From the NCBI GenBank assembly GCA_018715285.1, contig DVLW01000052.1, positions 1 to 16,448 of the forward strand: a DNA stretch of 16,448 bases, written 5' to 3'. The position numbers and the translations under genes were made by a program. This document shows, one piece after another, positions 1-6,945 of the stretch; positions within the stretch are counted from its first letter, which is position 1; every line of letters starts with the position of its first letter. The stretch comes from Candidatus Faecivivens stercoripullorum (GTDB lineage: Bacteria; Bacillota; Clostridia; Oscillospirales; Ruminococcaceae). The notes beneath the pieces are model-generated. The model saw nothing but the letters and a program-made list of their open reading frames with translations, was not told the origin of the DNA and did not search any database.

Positions 1-692
1 TCCTGTCGGCTTATGCGCATACCGTTTTGTATACCGTCGTCGGTACCTTCATTAACGTACTGATTACCGCATTGTTCGCTTATCCCCTTTCTCTGAAAAA
101 CCTGCCTGGCAGAAAAGCATGGAACTTCTATGTATTCTTCACGATGCTGTTCTCCGGCGGTCTGATTCCTTCCTACATGATGTGGTCGACTACCTTCCAT
201 ATCAAGGATACCGTCTTCGCTCAGATCGTCCCCACCCTGCTGATGAGCGCAATGAACGTTTTGCTGGTCAGAACCTACTTTGCAACCTCTATCCCCGACG
301 CTCTGTTTGAAGCTGCTCAGATCGACGGCGCTTCTCAGCTGACCATCTTCCGCTCCATCGTTATCCCGCTGGGCAAACCGATTCTTGTTACAGTCGGTAC
401 CTTCGCAGCTCTCGGCTACTGGAACGACTGGACCAACGGTCTGTACTACATCACCAAGGCTACCAACCTCTTTGGTATCCAGAACCTCCTGAACCGGATG
501 GTCTCTGACCTCCAGTTCCTCTCTCAGAACGCCAGCGGCCTTTCGACCGACGCTACTCAGATGCTCGCAAAGACACCGACCACTGCCGTTCAGATGGCAA
601 TCGCGTTTGTCGCAATCCTTCCCATCCTGATCCTTTTCCCCTTCCTCCAGAAGTATTATTCCAAGGGTATCTCGCTGGGCGCAGTCAAATAA
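1..692 (+). CDS. Carbohydrate ABC transporter permease, LplC/MalG type (5' truncated)
   Basis: Inner-membrane permease of a binding-protein-dependent sugar importer. The reading frame is open from base 3, so the gene begins before the window; the in-frame TTG at 27 is not a credible start. About 230 C-terminal residues are visible, with several hydrophobic segments. Bases 309-380 encode the cytoplasmic EAA loop that docks the ATPase (EAAQIDGAS, then an IPLGKP end), the hallmark of MalG-type permeases. The stretch with SGGLIPSY and the C-terminal end KYYSKGISLGAVK resemble LplC/YtcP-type permeases, which in Firmicutes usually import oligosaccharides or glycosides. The partner permease and binding protein should lie upstream. 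The gene is followed by a terminator at 801-826 and then by a GH51 glycosidase with its own promoter, which suggests a pentose-containing glycoside as the cargo. The family call is secure; the substrate is inferred from context. Confidence 0.9.
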   Translation, partial: LSAYAHTVLYTVVGTFINVLITALFAYPLSLKNLPGRKAWNFYVFFTMLFSGGLIPSYMMWSTTFHIKDTVFAQIVPTLLMSAMNVLLVRTYFATSIPDALFEAAQIDGASQLTIFRSIVIPLGKPILVTVGTFAALGYWNDWTNGLYYITKATNLFGIQNLLNRMVSDLQFLSQNASGLSTDATQMLAKTPTTAVQMAIAFVAILPILILFPFLQKYYSKGISLGAVK

Positions 693-800
693 GCGCAGTG
701 CCTGCGCGGCCTGTTTGCCAACGCAGTATCACGCTCCGAGTGCTCAGCAATCGAGTGTTTGCTGGCCCGCTCAAACGTATATTTACATGCAATAATTTGT

Positions 801-827
801 AAGGCGGAGTCATTTCACTCCGCCTTA
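801..827 (+). terminator. Intrinsic terminator after the ABC permease gene
   Basis: A perfect 10-bp stem (AAGGCGGAGT at 801-810 with ACTCCGCCTT at 817-826) closes a 6-nt loop and begins 108 bases after the permease stop. The following T tract is short and broken (TTATGTT), so termination may be incomplete. The hairpin abuts the -10 element of the next promoter. Confidence 0.65.
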
Positions 828-836
828 TGTTATAAT
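828..836 (+). promoter_or_regulatory. Extended -10 promoter for the GH51 gene
   Basis: TG at 828-829, one base, then a consensus TATAAT at 831-836 form an extended -10 element. No good -35 box is present at 16-18 bp, where the terminator stem lies instead; this fits an extended -10 promoter. The start of transcription should fall near 843, about 30 bases before the ATG at 874. Confidence 0.6.
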
Positions 837-842
837 AAGATG

Positions 843-854
843 GTGCACGTGCAC
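843..854 (+). promoter_or_regulatory. Perfect 12-bp palindrome, candidate operator
   Basis: GTGCACGTGCAC is identical to its reverse complement and has a central CG, as LacI-family operators often do. It sits at about +1 to +12 of the predicted transcript, between the extended -10 and the Shine-Dalgarno sequence (AAAGGAG, 858-864). A repressor bound here would block initiation of the glycosidase operon. No regulator gene is in the window, so the cognate protein is unknown. Confidence 0.45.
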
Positions 855-873
855 ATGAAAGGAGCATCTTATC

Positions 874-2427
874 ATGAAACAGGATTCCATCCGTATTTCT
901 CTTACACCGGGTACTGTCATCCCGGCTGAGCTGCACAGCCAGTTTATCGAACACCTCGGAAGCTGTATTTATGACGGCATCTGGGTCGGCAAAGACAGCT
1001 CTATCCCCAATGTCGAGGGATTCAGAAAAGACGTGCTGGACGCGCTGCAAAAAATCGCGCCGCCGGTTGTCCGCTGGCCTGGCGGATGTTTCGCTGATAC
1101 CTACCATTGGAAGGATGGTATCGGTTCTCAGCGTCCGGTGATCTACAACGGCAACTTCGGGACCGCTGAAACTGAGGACAACTCCTTCGGAACGGATGAG
1201 TTCATGAGACTGTGTGAACTAATCGGCGCGAAACCCTGGCTGAATATCAATATGCTGTCCGGCAGCGTAAGAGAAGCTGCTGAATGGGCGGAATACTGCA
1301 ACAGAGAAGAATCGACTTCCCTGTCTGAAATGCGCAGACAAAATGGTCATGATGCGCCTTATCAGGTGAAACTTTGGGGCATCGGCAACGAAGTATGGGC
1401 TGGCGGCGGCAATATGACCCCTCAGGGGTATGCCGACGCTTACCGACGGTACGCTTCCGCAATGCCGCAGTTCACCCGGCAGACACCGGATGGCAGACAG
1501 CGTCTTCCCCAGACCTATATCCTCTCTGGTCCGGACGGCAACAAGCCAAAAGAACGGGTTCACTGGACAAAAGACCTCTTTTCGGAACTCGCATGTTACC
1601 GCCAGCCGAATATCGGCGCAATTGATCTGCATTTCTATAACTGGAATGTCACCGGGAATGACGATGTGGACAGGTTCGATGAATCTGACTGGTACCGGGT
1701 TATCGGCGGCGCTATGGAAATCGGCGATGTGATCGATGAACAGTATGCGCTGATTCAGGATGGACTGGCGCAGTTCCCGGAATCGGAAGTCCCCTACTTC
1801 CCGAACCCGACACCTAAATGTGACCTCTATATCGGCGAATGGGGCAACTGGCATGGCAGTGCTTTCTCTGCCCATCCTGCACTTTGGCAGCAGTGTTCAA
1901 TGAGAGATGCGCTGACCAGTGCGCTGACGCTGGATATCTTCCATAAAAAGGCCGATAAGGTAAAACTTGCCTGCTGTGCACAGACGGTCAATGTCCTCAA
2001 TTCGCTGGTTCTGACCGATGGCGCGCAAACGGTACTGACGCCGAATTATTATGTCTATCAGATGTATATGGTCCACCGCGGCGGCAATGCCCTCTCGCTT
2101 CAAACCGACTCCCAGCCGGTCAGTGAACAGCTGGATGGTGTGATGGCGTTCGCATCCCGTACCGGCGATGTCATCCATCTGAATATCATCTGCACCGACT
2201 TTGCGGAAGAACATACTGTCAACATCCGGTTTGATAAAGACGTTTTCTGCAACGGCGGCGAAACACTCGCTTCCAGCAATCCTACCGACTGCAACACCTT
2301 CGACTGCCCTGACCGCATCCAGCCGCAGGAAAACCACTCGGCAGTCCTGACCGAAAATGGCTGGAAAGTCACTGTCCCGGCGGCTTCGGTGAACGTATTC
2401 CATTTTCAGATCGCGTCTGAGGAATAA
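874..2427 (+). CDS. GH51 alpha-L-arabinofuranosidase
   Basis: Retaining glycoside hydrolase expected to remove terminal alpha-L-arabinofuranosyl residues from arabino-oligosaccharides in the cytoplasm; no signal peptide is present. The 517-residue length fits GH51 enzymes. An N-terminal HSQFIEHLG segment and VVRWPGGCFADTYHW (about residues 65-79) are typical. The acid/base is Glu173 in WGIGNEVW and the nucleophile is Glu322 in IGEWGNW, both on the TIM barrel; a beta-sandwich tail follows. The ATG at 874 has AAAGGAG nine bases upstream. The downstream nucleoside-hydrolase gene starts 34 bases after the stop and is probably co-transcribed. A sugar ABC permease lies just upstream, consistent with import followed by intracellular hydrolysis. 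Other GH51 activities, such as endoglucanase, are possible but less likely. Confidence 0.9.
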   Translation: MKQDSIRISLTPGTVIPAELHSQFIEHLGSCIYDGIWVGKDSSIPNVEGFRKDVLDALQKIAPPVVRWPGGCFADTYHWKDGIGSQRPVIYNGNFGTAETEDNSFGTDEFMRLCELIGAKPWLNINMLSGSVREAAEWAEYCNREESTSLSEMRRQNGHDAPYQVKLWGIGNEVWAGGGNMTPQGYADAYRRYASAMPQFTRQTPDGRQRLPQTYILSGPDGNKPKERVHWTKDLFSELACYRQPNIGAIDLHFYNWNVTGNDDVDRFDESDWYRVIGGAMEIGDVIDEQYALIQDGLAQFPESEVPYFPNPTPKCDLYIGEWGNWHGSAFSAHPALWQQCSMRDALTSALTLDIFHKKADKVKLACCAQTVNVLNSLVLTDGAQTVLTPNYYVYQMYMVHRGGNALSLQTDSQPVSEQLDGVMAFASRTGDVIHLNIICTDFAEEHTVNIRFDKDVFCNGGETLASSNPTDCNTFDCPDRIQPQENHSAVLTENGWKVTVPAASVNVFHFQIASEE

Positions 2428-2461
2428 AAATACTGTATCTTTTTGAAAGGAGTTTCTTTCC

Positions 2462-3409
2462 ATGTTTGAAAACAACTACCTCTTTCAGGTCCCCGAAAAC
2501 AAAAAAGTCCGTGTTATCGTCCACGCCGACGCGAAAAACGAGGCAGATGACCAGTTTGCTATCGCCCACCATCTGATGACGCCGCGTGAAATCGTGACCG
2601 GTATTATCGGCGGCCATTTTGAGAAAAATCCGCGCCAGTATCCGCAGATGTACCCCGATGGCGAAACCGCACGTGCTTCGGTCGTTGAAATCGAAAAGGT
2701 CGTTGATCTGATGGGACTGACCGGTCAGGTCAGAATCGCACAGGGTGCTCCCCATTCAATGCCCGATGAAAAAACACCTGTTCCCTCTGACGGTGCACAG
2801 ATGATTATCGATGAAGCACTCAAGGATGACCCGCATGAACTGTATGTCGTATGCCAGGGTGCTGTAACTGATGTCGCGTCGGCTATCCTGATGTGCCCGG
2901 AAATTCAGGACAGAATGACCGTGGTATGGATTGGCGGCGGTATGTACCCGATGGGCGGTCAGGAATTTAACCTGCTGATGGATATCAACGCTGCAAACGT
3001 CCTCTTCTGCTCAAGAGTTCCCCTCTGGCAGGTCCCGATGAATGTTTATAAACATCCGGCGGTTTCCCTCGCGGAATTGCAGGTCAATGTCGCTCCGTAT
3101 GGCAAAATCGGACGTTACCTTGTCCAGCAGATGATCGACTTTAACAACGAGTTTACCAAGTTCCAGCGCTGGCCGCATGGTGAAAGCTGGGGTCTGGGCG
3201 ATCAGGCAACGGTTACTGTCCTGCTGGAAGAATATGAACGGTATAACTGGGACTGGGTTCCCGCTCCGCGTGTCGACGGCCGCAGTATGAATTATATCCA
3301 TAACCAGAATAACCGCCCGATTCGTGTCTACCATACCATCGACGCACGGCTGACCCTCGCGGATTTCTACGCTAAACTGAAAATCAACTTCCCGAATCAG
3401 AATGACTGA
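2462..3409 (+). CDS. Nucleoside hydrolase family protein (IUNH-like)
   Basis: Member of the inosine-uridine preferring nucleoside hydrolase fold, which cleaves N-ribosyl bonds using a Ca2+ site. It has 315 residues, a normal length. The N-terminal metal motif is a variant: HADAKNEADDQ at residues 21-31 (Asp23, Glu27, Asp29, Asp30) in place of the classical D-x-D-P-G-x-D-D. Further family marks are the GGG turn before EFNLLMDINAANVLF (residues 168-182; Asn170 and Asp174 match the substrate loop) and a late GDQ with Asp247, the likely last Ca2+ ligand. No signal peptide is seen. GAAAGGAG lies nine bases before the ATG. The gene sits 34 bases after GH51 and ends the transcript at a strong terminator. 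Given the altered metal motif and the neighbour, the substrate may be a pentoside other than a standard nucleoside; this is inference. Confidence 0.82.
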   Translation: MFENNYLFQVPENKKVRVIVHADAKNEADDQFAIAHHLMTPREIVTGIIGGHFEKNPRQYPQMYPDGETARASVVEIEKVVDLMGLTGQVRIAQGAPHSMPDEKTPVPSDGAQMIIDEALKDDPHELYVVCQGAVTDVASAILMCPEIQDRMTVVWIGGGMYPMGGQEFNLLMDINAANVLFCSRVPLWQVPMNVYKHPAVSLAELQVNVAPYGKIGRYLVQQMIDFNNEFTKFQRWPHGESWGLGDQATVTVLLEEYERYNWDWVPAPRVDGRSMNYIHNQNNRPIRVYHTIDARLTLADFYAKLKINFPNQND

Positions 3410-3424
3410 TATTCGATTCACCGT

Positions 3425-3456
3425 CCGGCAGTGGCAGTTACCACTGCCGGTTTTTG
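3425..3456 (+). terminator. Intrinsic terminator of the GH51-nucleoside hydrolase operon
   Basis: A 10-bp perfect stem (CCGGCAGTGG at 3425-3434 with CCACTGCCGG at 3441-3450) with a 6-nt loop is followed directly by TTTTTGTT. It begins 16 bases after the stop codon at 3409. Confidence 0.9.
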
Positions 3457-3484
3457 TTGGATAAATAGCTGGATGGCGGATTTA

Positions 3485-3513
3485 TTGACTTGAGCGGAAT
3501 CGAATGGTATAAT
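3485..3513 (+). promoter_or_regulatory. Sigma-A-type promoter of the amidase gene
   Basis: TTGACT (3485-3490), a 17-bp spacer and TATAAT (3508-3513) are near consensus. Transcription should start near 3520, which places the in-frame TTG at 3515 outside the transcript and makes the ATG at 3554 the real start. Confidence 0.88.
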
Positions 3514-3553
3514 ATTGCTGTTTGGATTCAATTATAAGGAAGGAAATTGCATT

Positions 3554-4468
3554 ATGTCTTATCGCTCGTCCGGTTATCGCCCCGGTTGTCTCAGAAGTCT
3601 GCTCTCTTTATTGATGGGAGCCGCTTTGCTGATCGTCGGTATTAAAATCGGCGCCTGGAAACCGGATATCTTAGACGATACCGAGTATACGATTGGCCGG
3701 ACAATTGCTGATTTTCTCGACAGCCGCCCGGTGATTGCAATCGATGCCGGGCATGGCGGTGATGACCCGGGTGCATCCGGTATAATGGATGAAGCGGTGC
3801 TCACTGCTGAAACGGCAAAGGCTTTGTATGATTTGCTGGACGCTGATGGACGGTTCCAGCCGGTTTTATGCCATGAATATAATACCACTATGACAATTCA
3901 GGAACGATACGCCGTTGCAAACGGCAAATACGCTGATCTGCTGGTCTGTATCCATGCAAACGCTGACCCTGATGGAAAAGGCAGTGGGTTTGAATGCTAT
4001 CCTGCGCCGCCCGGAAGAAAGTACCATAAGGAAAGTCTGGCGTTTGGGGAAATGCTGGTGGAGGAATTTTCGGCACTTGGGATGGATATACGCGGCGAAA
4101 ATGGCATCCGGTACGCATATTACGATGACAACAATGAAAAATACATCGTCGAATCCAGCAATACACTTGTATTCGATGACCCTTCCTTCGGGATGCTGGA
4201 AAAGACAAAGGCTCCCGCAATTCTGGTGGAACAGTGCTTTATCACAAGTGAAAGTGACCTTGCGCTGATCGGCGGTCAGTCCGGTACTGCTGCCGCTCAG
4301 TGCTATTATAACGCCATCTGCCGGTATTTTGCGGATGAACTGGAAGAACCGGCAGAGCAAAGCAGTAACGCCGATGAATCGGAAGTTTCCCCGGCTGGGG
4401 AAACAGAGGAAACGGATGCAGAATCCGAAGAAAATTACCAGCCGGTTGAACTTCCGTCCGGCAACTGA
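3554..4468 (+). CDS. Membrane-anchored N-acetylmuramoyl-L-alanine amidase (Amidase_3)
   Basis: Zinc amidase that cuts the bond between N-acetylmuramic acid and L-alanine in peptidoglycan, acting outside the membrane. Its 304 residues comprise a short cytoplasmic tail with an Arg, one hydrophobic helix (about 13-31), a short linker, the Amidase_3 domain (about 58-260), and an acidic, low-complexity C-terminal tail of about 40 residues. The zinc ligands are His67 (in DAGHGG), Glu80 and His134 (in CIHANAD); the catalytic glutamate is Glu226 (in ILVEQC). No SPOR, LysM or SH3 wall-binding domain is present. The start is set by AGGA nine bases upstream and by the promoter at 3485-3513; a TTG frame extension to 3515 is excluded. 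The gene is monocistronic between two terminators. It may act in cell separation or wall turnover; as a CwlD-like anchored amidase, a sporulation role is also possible. Confidence 0.9.
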   Translation: MSYRSSGYRPGCLRSLLSLLMGAALLIVGIKIGAWKPDILDDTEYTIGRTIADFLDSRPVIAIDAGHGGDDPGASGIMDEAVLTAETAKALYDLLDADGRFQPVLCHEYNTTMTIQERYAVANGKYADLLVCIHANADPDGKGSGFECYPAPPGRKYHKESLAFGEMLVEEFSALGMDIRGENGIRYAYYDDNNEKYIVESSNTLVFDDPSFGMLEKTKAPAILVEQCFITSESDLALIGGQSGTAAAQCYYNAICRYFADELEEPAEQSSNADESEVSPAGETEETDAESEENYQPVELPSGN

Positions 4469-4483
4469 CAGGATATATTAAAA

Positions 4484-4532
4484 AACAGCTGTATCTGATG
4501 ACATGTGACGCACAGATACAGCTGTTCTTTTT
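4484..4532 (+). terminator. Strong, probably bidirectional terminator after the amidase gene
   Basis: A 14-bp perfect stem (AACAGCTGTATCTG at 4484-4497 with CAGATACAGCTGTT at 4513-4526) encloses a 15-nt loop and is followed by CTTTTTT on the plus strand. The A run just before it supplies a T tract on the minus strand, so it could also stop transcripts coming from the right. Confidence 0.88.
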
Positions 4533-4545
4533 TCGTTGACAGACA

Positions 4546-4594
4546 CAAAAATGCACCTGTACTTGCTGACCATTCAGCAGATACAGGTGCATTT
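4546..4594 (-). terminator. Terminator of the minus-strand glycopolymer cluster
   Basis: AAATGCACCTGTA (4549-4561) pairs with TACAGGTGCATTT (4582-4594), and an inner TGCTGA/TCAGCA stem (4564-4569, 4574-4579) closes a CCAT loop, giving a nearly continuous stem of about 21 bp. Read on the minus strand the stem is followed by TTTTTGTG. It begins 18 bases after the radical SAM stop codon and ends the long minus-strand transcript. Confidence 0.85.
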
Positions 4595-4612
4595 CTACTA
4601 TATAATAATACT

Positions 4613-5470
4613 TTAATCAAACCGCGTCCGGTAGCTGCAATGCTGGCACAGCGGCAGTACGACTTTCCGGTTAAACATCGATTCCCGCGCCGAAACAAAC
4701 GGTTCAGACGTCAGAATCTCCGAAAGCGGCGTTTCAAACACATTCCCAAGTGCTGCATTTCCGTCCGCGTCCAGACAACAGGGTACAACCGTTCCATCGG
4801 CCAGAATCCCAATCATCTGCCGCAGACCATGGCAGAATCCTTCTTCTGAGATAAACGGCGAGGAAAGATGCGGCCACTCAAATTCTTCATCAAAGGTGAC
4901 AAAAATCCCTTTCCCGAGTGCAACCGATCGGCTTTTCAGCATCTGAGCAAGGTCGCCATCTACTGTAAACGCCTGCTCTATCCGGGATAAGATATGCAGC
5001 GTCCCTTTATCGGCTGTCCGGCCATCCGAAAGGGTCCACAGCCGCATGGTCGTATACCGTCCGGCTGCCGACATCTTCCGCGCAAAATCAAAGCATCCGT
5101 CGAGGTATTGGTCGGTATCGATCCCCTGATGCGCTGTGAAGCTGTGCAGCGACAGGTTGACCTGCCGGACGGCTGGCGAATCAATCAGAATCGAACCTTT
5201 TTGCGGAAGTAAGGTGCCGTTGGTGGTGATCGTAACCTGAAAACCCTGCCGGGATGCTTCCGCGAGGAACTCCGCCAGCTGAGGATGCGCCAGCGGCTCC
5301 CCTTTTACATGAAAATAGAGGTATTCAGCAAAGGGGCGCAGCTGGGATAAAACTCGAGTAAATTCGTCCAGATTCATCTGCCGTGCCGGCCGGATACGCG
5401 GACTGCAAAAGGAACAATGCAGGTTGCAGATGTTGCCAATCTCAAGATATACCCGTTTGAACAGTGGCAT
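4613..5470 (-). CDS. Radical SAM protein with SPASM-like C-terminal domain
   Basis: Radical S-adenosylmethionine enzyme of 285 residues. Cys15, Cys19 and Cys22 (CNLHCSFC) form the canonical CX3CX2C motif that binds the catalytic 4Fe-4S cluster; KGEPLAHP corresponds to the SAM-binding GGE motif, and TITTNGTLL to the following strand. The C-terminal part carries Cys213, Cys231, Cys232 (VPCC), Cys275 and Cys278 (CQHC), consistent with an auxiliary Fe-S cluster of a shortened SPASM or twitch domain. AGGGAGGA precedes the ATG, and the gene starts 20 bases after the flippase gene, so it is the last gene of the glycopolymer transcript. SPASM enzymes commonly mature peptides, but some oxidise or epimerise sugars. 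No precursor peptide ORF is evident next to it. The reaction is unknown; involvement in polymer modification is inferred only from position. Confidence 0.88.
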   Translation of the reverse strand: MPLFKRVYLEIGNICNLHCSFCSPRIRPARQMNLDEFTRVLSQLRPFAEYLYFHVKGEPLAHPQLAEFLAEASRQGFQVTITTNGTLLPQKGSILIDSPAVRQVNLSLHSFTAHQGIDTDQYLDGCFDFARKMSAAGRYTTMRLWTLSDGRTADKGTLHILSRIEQAFTVDGDLAQMLKSRSVALGKGIFVTFDEEFEWPHLSSPFISEEGFCHGLRQMIGILADGTVVPCCLDADGNAALGNVFETPLSEILTSEPFVSARESMFNRKVVLPLCQHCSYRTRFD

Positions 5471-5490
5471 CGATAATCCTCCCTGTATCT

Positions 5491-6945
5491 TTACGCACTG
5501 CGTCTGAAACGGGACAGCAGCTTGTTGGTCAGGAAAAGCATCGTCTCATCCTTCATCAACAGCAGCGCCGCAAAATAAAACAGACAGCAGATCGGAACCG
5601 ACAGAATCGATGTCCAGATATACCCAAGTCCCATCGCCCGAACGCCCAGCGTAATCGGTATAAATACCACCGACAACAGAAGGTACTGGACATTCTGACG
5701 GCTGACAAAGTGAAACGGGATGTGCAGCTTCACCCGGATAAACCAGAAGATAATCGCCATCAGGATGACTTCCGCCACAAAGGTGGAGACAATCGCACTG
5801 AGCGGTGTATAGCCGCCAACCGCTACCAGCAGCAGGTCAAGTACTGCATTGAGTATTCCGCATCCGAGCAGCACGCGGACAAGGAATTTTTCCTGATGCA
5901 GAACATAAAGTATCTGGTTGGCGCAGATGGTGTACACCGCACTCTCCATCGTCCGGATGGCAAATGCAATCAGGACCGGTATCGAAGCATCATACCGTCC
6001 GCCGCCGTATATCCACATAATCTCCGGCGCAAGACAGGCAACACCGGTACAGGCCGGAAATACAATCAGCATGAAACTGTGGTAACTCTTGTCCACCAGT
6101 GCCATGAATTCATCCATCCGCCCGTTTCCGCTGTAATATGCAAGCCGCGGCACCGCTACCAGTACAATCGATGCAAGCAGCTGACCAATCATATAGGTGA
6201 TGTCCTGCGGCGTCTTGTAGACGGTGACCTGCATCTTGTCGGCAACCTGTCCGAGAATCATCTTGTCCAGTGAGGTATAAAGCAGGTTGACGTTGCTGAT
6301 AACCAGGATGTTGACCAGCGGCATAAAATGCTCTTTCCAGCTGATGCCTTCAAAGCTCATCCCAAGACGACGGGTGACGTATACAAAGCTAATCAGATTG
6401 TTGACAAGGTCGGTCACAACCACCAGCATGGTGTATTTGAGAACGTCGTCCGGCTCCTTAATCAGCACAAATATCCCGATCAGGTAGGAAAAACGGACGA
6501 TAATCGTCTTGATGGTGATGAATTTGTAGTTCTCGCCCGCTTCGTTGAGCCATTCGACCATAAAGACGTTCGCGACTACCTTAAAGCCGAGCACAAGGTA
6601 GATGCTGCGTGCTGCCGAATTCGCCTGGAAAAGGATTACCGCTGTGTACAGCCCTGCTACCGCAAGGTTGGTGACCAGTCCCATCGTAAACAGGCTCGCG
6701 TACAGCCGTCTGACCTTCTCGCGGTCATCACGGACGGCGGATACCTCACGCACTGCATAGGTATAGATGCCAAAACTGCCGAATACCAATGCAAGGTCTA
6801 CCCAGGTCGAAGCATCGTTGAAACTTCCGTACAGCTGCGGATTGAACAGCCGCTGGATATAGGGACCGACCAGCACCGGTACGATCAGCCGGAATACCTT
6901 CAGGATAAAATTATAGATGGAATTGAGTGTTATCGATTTGGACAT
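5491..6945 (-). CDS. wzx: Wzx-like polysaccharide flippase (MOP superfamily)
   Basis: Multi-pass membrane protein of 484 residues, the usual size for lipid-linked oligosaccharide flippases. It opens with the typical MSKSITLNSIYNF... amphipathic start followed by a GPYIQRLFNPQLYG-type segment that marks Wzx-type proteins, and about twelve to fourteen hydrophobic helices follow to the end. It should move the undecaprenyl-linked repeat unit made by the cluster's glycosyltransferases to the outer face of the membrane. Its ATG shares one base with the licD stop (TGATG), so translation is coupled; an AGGGGA sequence lies about ten bases upstream. The radical SAM gene follows after 20 bases. Substrate specificity cannot be read from the sequence. 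Confidence 0.9.
   Translation of the reverse strand: MSKSITLNSIYNFILKVFRLIVPVLVGPYIQRLFNPQLYGSFNDASTWVDLALVFGSFGIYTYAVREVSAVRDDREKVRRLYASLFTMGLVTNLAVAGLYTAVILFQANSAARSIYLVLGFKVVANVFMVEWLNEAGENYKFITIKTIIVRFSYLIGIFVLIKEPDDVLKYTMLVVVTDLVNNLISFVYVTRRLGMSFEGISWKEHFMPLVNILVISNVNLLYTSLDKMILGQVADKMQVTVYKTPQDITYMIGQLLASIVLVAVPRLAYYSGNGRMDEFMALVDKSYHSFMLIVFPACTGVACLAPEIMWIYGGGRYDASIPVLIAFAIRTMESAVYTICANQILYVLHQEKFLVRVLLGCGILNAVLDLLLVAVGGYTPLSAIVSTFVAEVILMAIIFWFIRVKLHIPFHFVSRQNVQYLLLSVVFIPITLGVRAMGLGYIWTSILSVPICCLFYFAALLLMKDETMLFLTNKLLSRFRRSA

Noticed and set aside
693..707. Small hairpin GCGCAG/CTGCGC right after the permease stop
   Set aside because: Six pairs with a 3-nt loop and no T tract; the longer stem at 801-826 is a better terminator, so I do not call this one.
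685..1107. 140-codon minus-strand frame spanning the 693-873 gap
   Set aside because: It would run antisense through the terminator and promoter and overlaps the start of GH51; low-complexity translation with no motif.
3515..3553. TTG-initiated N-terminal extension of the amidase
   Set aside because: The TTG lies two bases after the -10 box and would be outside the transcript; the ATG at 3554 has the ribosome site.
5464..6273. 269-codon plus-strand frame
   Set aside because: Antisense to the flippase gene, no recognisable domain, and it starts in the flippase-radical SAM gap without a ribosome site.
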